Shown here in pieces: positions 60,611 through 64,000 of a DNA stretch of 64,000 bases. The DNA lies in contig NZ_JAAUVN010000002.1 of NCBI RefSeq assembly GCF_012030425.1, forward strand, positions 930,001 to 994,000. The letters are read 5' to 3'. How positions within the stretch are numbered: the stretch's first letter is position 1; each line of letters begins with the position of its first letter. Source of the stretch: Sphingobacterium sp. B16(2022). Lineage in GTDB: Bacteria; Bacteroidota; Bacteroidia; Sphingobacteriales; Sphingobacteriaceae. The position numbers and the translations under genes are program-made. The notes below the pieces were generated by a model, which worked only from the letters and a program-made list of their open reading frames with translations, did no database searches and had not been told where the DNA came from.

Positions 60611-62266
60611 TTAGCTTTTTTTATTAAAAAAGCTTTCAATTTCTGTTAGTGAAAAGCTATTAAGACAATTTTTAGCACTTAATCCTCCTTTTCTTGCGAC
60701 AAATATCCCATAATGCATATCAAGTAAGCCTTCCGTGCGGTGAGCATCTGGATTAATTGATAAAAGCACGCCCTTTTCTAAGGCATAACGATGCCATCTC
60801 CAATCTAAATCAAGCCTTAACGGGTTGGCATTAATTTCAATCACAACGTTGTTAGCCGCACAAGCATCAATTATTTTTTTATAATCCAGTGGATAACCGG
60901 ATCTACTTAATAAGAGGCGACCTGTTGGATGTCCTAATATCGTCGTGTAGGGATTTTCTATTGCTTTTAACAGTCTAGTAGTTGCCTTCTCTTCATCCAT
61001 TTTTAAATTAGAATGAACGGATGCGACTACAAAATCAAAACCTGCAAGAATTTCATCTGGATAATCTAACGAACCATCGGATAAAATATCAGACTCAATA
61101 CCTTTGAATATTTTAAAGGGAGCAAGTTGTTGATTAAGCTGATCGATTTCTTCCCACTGTTTTTGCACCCGCTCAATAGGGAGGCCATTGGCATATACAG
61201 CAGTTTTTGAGTGATCACAAATTCCGAAATAACTTAGTCCTAATTCTTCCTTTGTATATCTTGCCATTTCAGCTAAGGTATGCACACCGTCACTATAAGT
61301 AGAGTGATTATGTAAAGTTCCTTTAAGATCATCAAAATTGATCAATTTGGGTAATTGATGATTTTTCGCCAAAAATACTTCATCCAGCCCTTCTCGAAGC
61401 TCAGGTTCAATATAGTCTAAGCCTTGTTTAGCATAGATTTCTTCTTCAGAACCTAAAGCTGTAACCAAAGTTAGATCGAGTAATTCTAAGTGCTTTTTAG
61501 AACCGGTGGTTAATATTAAGTTTTGGTAAAATTCTGCTGTTGCTGATAGATATATATGAAAGGAAAATCCTAATTCATCTCGAAATGAAATGTATTCAAG
61601 TTCTTCCTTTAGACTGTCAGCATAATTGGCATTTAGATAAGCTAAAGTAGTTTGTTTATCCGTATCCAATAAGATATCAACAGCGCTAAGTACTTCGCAT
61701 TTTCTTCTAAAATCTCCAGTAAATGAAATCAGGGTAGGAGATAAGTTCTTTTGTAATGAAGCTAGTAAGTTGTTTGCATTGGATAATACCCTTGCATATA
61801 AAAACCAACCTTGATTGGATATGGAGAATTCGATGGATTTTTTAATATCCTCTTGTGTTTTTAGGCCAAAACCTTTTGCCTCAATGAGCCTGTTTTCGTT
61901 GCACGCGTACAATAACTCACCAACACTTTCAATCTGGAGCTCAGTCCAGATAATTTGTATCTTTTTTGGACCTAAGCCTTTTATGTTAAGCATTTCCAAA
62001 ATTCCTTCTGGAGTAATGCTTAACATCGCGTCTAGCTCATCGAATGAGCCAGTTTCGGCTAATTTTTTCACCTTCTCTGCAGTGCTTTTCCCGATACCGG
62101 GCTGACTGCTTATTTCTTCTAAAGAAGCTGTTTCCAGCAGAAAAGGTATTTTATCTAACTTAAAGGATGCACTGGCAATTGCTTTTGTTCTGAATGGGTT
62201 TTCATTATGTAATTCCATCAGTTGGCTACATAACTTGAATTTTTTAGCAATTGTCTTGTTATCCAT
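60611..62266 (-). CDS. PolX-like protein: degenerate polymerase core with PHP domain
   Basis: This 551-residue protein has an N-terminal helix-hairpin-helix part (ETASLEEISSQPGIGKSTAEKVKKLAETGSF, then LNIKGLGPKKIQIIWTEL), a family-X polymerase-like region, and a C-terminal PHP domain (LHNHSTYSDGVHTLAEMARYTKEELGLSYFGICDHSK, IFKGIESDILSDG, VVASVHSN, ILGHPTGR, VIEINANPLRLDLDW, INPDAHR). In the polymerase core the metal motif G-D-I-D reads S-A-V-D, and the later D-L-R reads H-I-Y, so it should not polymerise. The PHP metal ligands look complete, so 3'-5' exonuclease or phosphatase activity is plausible. It is 2 bp from the NDH-2 gene. Confidence 0.87.
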   Translation of the reverse strand: MDNKTIAKKFKLCSQLMELHNENPFRTKAIASASFKLDKIPFLLETASLEEISSQPGIGKSTAEKVKKLAETGSFDELDAMLSITPEGILEMLNIKGLGPKKIQIIWTELQIESVGELLYACNENRLIEAKGFGLKTQEDIKKSIEFSISNQGWFLYARVLSNANNLLASLQKNLSPTLISFTGDFRRKCEVLSAVDILLDTDKQTTLAYLNANYADSLKEELEYISFRDELGFSFHIYLSATAEFYQNLILTTGSKKHLELLDLTLVTALGSEEEIYAKQGLDYIEPELREGLDEVFLAKNHQLPKLINFDDLKGTLHNHSTYSDGVHTLAEMARYTKEELGLSYFGICDHSKTAVYANGLPIERVQKQWEEIDQLNQQLAPFKIFKGIESDILSDGSLDYPDEILAGFDFVVASVHSNLKMDEEKATTRLLKAIENPYTTILGHPTGRLLLSRSGYPLDYKKIIDACAANNVVIEINANPLRLDLDWRWHRYALEKGVLLSINPDAHRTEGLLDMHYGIFVARKGGLSAKNCLNSFSLTEIESFFNKKS

Positions 62267-62267
62267 T

Positions 62268-63587
62268 TTAGTTATTTTCTAATACTTGATCTTCTTGTTT
62301 TACCTCTGGCGCGGGTTGATTGAATTTATAGAAAATTAATCGAACACCCGAGTTCTTCGTGAAAAATTTGACTGTCCAGTTGATAAAGGTAATTACTTTG
62401 TTTCTAAAACCAAAAATAGACATTAAGTGAACAAACATCCAAACAATCCAGCCAAAGAATCCATTAAAATGGATTTTACCCATATCGACTACAGCTTTCG
62501 CACGGCCAATTGTCGCCATTGAGCCCTTATCAAAGTAAGAGAATTTTTCATTTGAACGGTTATCCATTACATTGCTAATGTGCTTGGCAACATATTTACC
62601 TTGTTGTTGTGCTACAGGTGCCACACCAGGTAATCCACGTGGTAAATCATCTGTGATAAATGCTGAAACGTCACCAATTGCGTATACATTTTCCATATCT
62701 AACACACGACATTGGTCATCTGTTTGAATGCGGTTACCGCGTTGAATATTTTCTTTTTTGAAACCTTCAGGAAATTGTCCTGCAACACCTGCGCCCCAGA
62801 TAACTGTTTTTGTTTCGATCGCACTACCATCACCAAAAGAGATTGCAGTACCATCAAAGCCCGTTACAGAAACATTTAGTAATATTTTAACACCTAATGC
62901 TTTTAAATATTTTTCAGAGTCTTCAGAAGATTTTTCCGACAAGTTTGCTAATACTTTACTTTGTCCTTCGACTAAGTAAACATTCATTTCTTCCTTGCGT
63001 AATTCAGGATAATCTTTTTCCAGAATATTATTTCTGATCTCAGCAATTGCTCCAGAAAGCTCAACACCAGTTGGGCCACCGCCTACAATTACAAAGTTTA
63101 AAAATGATTTACGATCTTCCGGATTTGCAATTTGAACAGCTTTTTCAAGATTTTGTAGCACATAGCTCCGAATGTTTAGAGCTTCTTGAATACTTTTCAT
63201 TGGTAACGCATATTTTGCAATTTGCTGATTTCCAAAGAAATTTGTTGTTGCTCCAGTAGCAACCACTAAGTAATCATATTCAAAATCACCGATATTCGTT
63301 TGAACAGTTTTGTTGGACGAGTCAATATGATTAACTTCTGCAATTCTGAAACTAAAATTCTCCTGAGATTTGAACATCTTACGGATAGGGAAAGAGATCG
63401 AATCTGCAGATAATGTACCTGTAGCTACCTGATACATTAAAGGTTGGAAGGTATGAAAATTATTTCTGTCTAATAATAGTACTTCTACTTCCTTATTTTT
63501 TAACTTTTTAGCAACTTCAATTCCACCAAATCCAGCACCAATAATGACCACTTTTGGGAATTTTCTATCTGAACGATTGCTTAGCAT
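62268..63587 (-). CDS. Type II NADH:quinone oxidoreductase (NDH-2)
   Basis: This 439-residue two-dinucleotide-binding flavoprotein passes electrons from NADH to menaquinone without pumping protons. VVIIGAGFGGIEVAKKL binds FAD, FVIVGGGPTGVELSGAIAEI binds NADH, and NVYAIGDVSAF is the second FAD motif. PGVAPVAQQQGKYVAKHI follows, and a C-terminal amphipathic/hydrophobic region (FNGFFGWIVWMFVHLMSIFGFRNKVITFINWTVKFF) anchors it at the inner membrane. A quinone-reacting FQPLMYQVATG loop is present near residue 48. It lies directly upstream of the PolX-like gene by 2 bp. Confidence 0.9.
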   Translation of the reverse strand: MLSNRSDRKFPKVVIIGAGFGGIEVAKKLKNKEVEVLLLDRNNFHTFQPLMYQVATGTLSADSISFPIRKMFKSQENFSFRIAEVNHIDSSNKTVQTNIGDFEYDYLVVATGATTNFFGNQQIAKYALPMKSIQEALNIRSYVLQNLEKAVQIANPEDRKSFLNFVIVGGGPTGVELSGAIAEIRNNILEKDYPELRKEEMNVYLVEGQSKVLANLSEKSSEDSEKYLKALGVKILLNVSVTGFDGTAISFGDGSAIETKTVIWGAGVAGQFPEGFKKENIQRGNRIQTDDQCRVLDMENVYAIGDVSAFITDDLPRGLPGVAPVAQQQGKYVAKHISNVMDNRSNEKFSYFDKGSMATIGRAKAVVDMGKIHFNGFFGWIVWMFVHLMSIFGFRNKVITFINWTVKFFTKNSGVRLIFYKFNQPAPEVKQEDQVLENN

Positions 63588-63767
63588 ATTATTTGAAATT
63601 TATATAAAATATTCGGAAAATTGTAATCCTTCTGCAAATATCTTAATTTTTCACTCAAAAAACTAAAATATCTTTATATATACTTGCTTTTTATTGTCAT
63701 ATTTATTGATAACTAACTGTTTTAATATATCTCTTGTTTTATTACTCCTTGTTAATCAGTGTTTTGT

Positions 63768-63803
63768 AAACCGTATTAATTGCATGGTTTATTAATACGG
63801 TTT
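63768..63803. repeat. 13-bp perfect inverted repeat between ndh-type gene and ferredoxin gene
   Basis: AAACCGTATTAAT (63768-63780) and ATTAATACGGTTT (63791-63803) flank a 10-nt loop. There is no T run on either side. It may be a 3' stem of the ferredoxin transcript or an operator. Confidence 0.45.
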
Positions 63804-63852
63804 GTCTCAAAAAATGAAAAAATGTGTGTAAAAAGTACACTTTGACAATTTA

Positions 63853-64000
63853 TTACTGTAATGCTCCTCTTATTTTAATACTTAGGCCGTTATTTTCATT
63901 TGTTAATCGCAGCTGGCATGCAAGTCGGCTATCATCATTAGCATCGGGTAAAGTATCGAGCATATCGAGCTCCTGGTCTTGAGGTTCGGACAAGTTTTCA
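63853..64000 (-). CDS. [2Fe-2S] ferredoxin, C-terminal part (cut by right edge)
   Basis: The last 48 residues before the stop at 63853 read ENLSEPQDQELDMLDTLPDA, then NDDSRLACQLRLTNENNGLSIKIRGALQ. The SRLACQL stretch is the fourth-cysteine motif of adrenodoxin-type plant/vertebrate-like [2Fe-2S] ferredoxins, and the preceding E-L-D-M-L-D region is typical as well. The rest of the gene lies beyond the window. Such ferredoxins donate electrons to iron-sulfur cluster assembly or to oxygenases; the context to the right is not visible. Confidence 0.8.
   Translation of the reverse strand, partial: ENLSEPQDQELDMLDTLPDANDDSRLACQLRLTNENNGLSIKIRGALQ

Noticed and set aside
1..64000. CRISPR arrays, insertion sequences, prophage, tRNA or rRNA genes
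   Set aside because: No regularly spaced direct repeats, transposase or phage motifs, or cloverleaf-like stretches were seen on reading; very short or diverged elements could have been missed.

Overview
The window reads as chromosomal DNA of a Bacteroidota, most likely a Sphingobacterium-type Sphingobacteriaceae. The evidence is an AT-rich sequence, SusC/SusD pairs, sigma-ABfr promoters (TTTG, about 19-20 nt, TAnnTTTG), DUF3078, DUF1080 and YiiX-like proteins, a fused E1 alpha/beta dehydrogenase, and the gene order pheT - coiled coil - zapA - 6S RNA - rny. I see no insertion sequence, prophage, CRISPR array, tRNA or rRNA gene. Both window edges cut a gene: a GH43 arabinanase on the left and a [2Fe-2S] ferredoxin on the right.

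Layout. 1-9.5 kb: the end of a polysaccharide-utilisation locus (GH43 endo-arabinanase, IPT/NHL surface lipoprotein, SusC, SusD, DUF1735/DUF4973-type lipoprotein), closed by two hairpins. 9.5-14 kb: a secreted protein with a thioester-like motif, a DUF2625 gene flanked by two copies of an apparent small-RNA gene, and two SAM methyltransferases. 14-25 kb: Hsp20, a thioesterase, an ECF sigma factor with an overlapping membrane gene, an ABC1/UbiB kinase, an SDR, YceI, a Crp/Fnr regulator, an FkbM methyltransferase, a YiiX-like hydrolase and a YgiB-YgiC pair. 25-38 kb: purL, pheT, zapA, 6S RNA, rny, an Mpo1-like protein, a DUF3078 barrel, rlmH and a 38-residue membrane peptide. 38-44 kb: Nudix, DUF1080, an unknown gene, a DEAD-box helicase and the fused E1. 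44-50 kb: an aromatic amino-acid operon on the minus strand (pheA, DAHP synthase/chorismate mutase, aroA, aroC, ROK protein) behind a Phe/Tyr leader-peptide attenuator. 50.6-53 kb: a tightly overlapping EamA - IMPACT - nucleoside phosphorylase operon. 53-59 kb: the rod-shape operon mreB-mreC-mreD-PBP2-rodA. 59-64 kb: an M1 peptidase, a PolX/PHP protein, NDH-2 and the ferredoxin.

Two regulatory elements stand out. First, two minus-strand units about 1.3 kb apart share an identical 85-bp core. Each has a near-perfect Bacteroidota promoter and ends in an intrinsic terminator whose hairpin loop is C-rich. They look like paralogous small RNAs of about 70 nt. Second, the aromatic operon is preceded by a promoter, a 16-codon ORF with seven Phe/Tyr codons in eight, and a 19-bp terminator hairpin just before pheA, which is a textbook attenuator layout. 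All functional names rest on reading motifs by eye; no database search was run.
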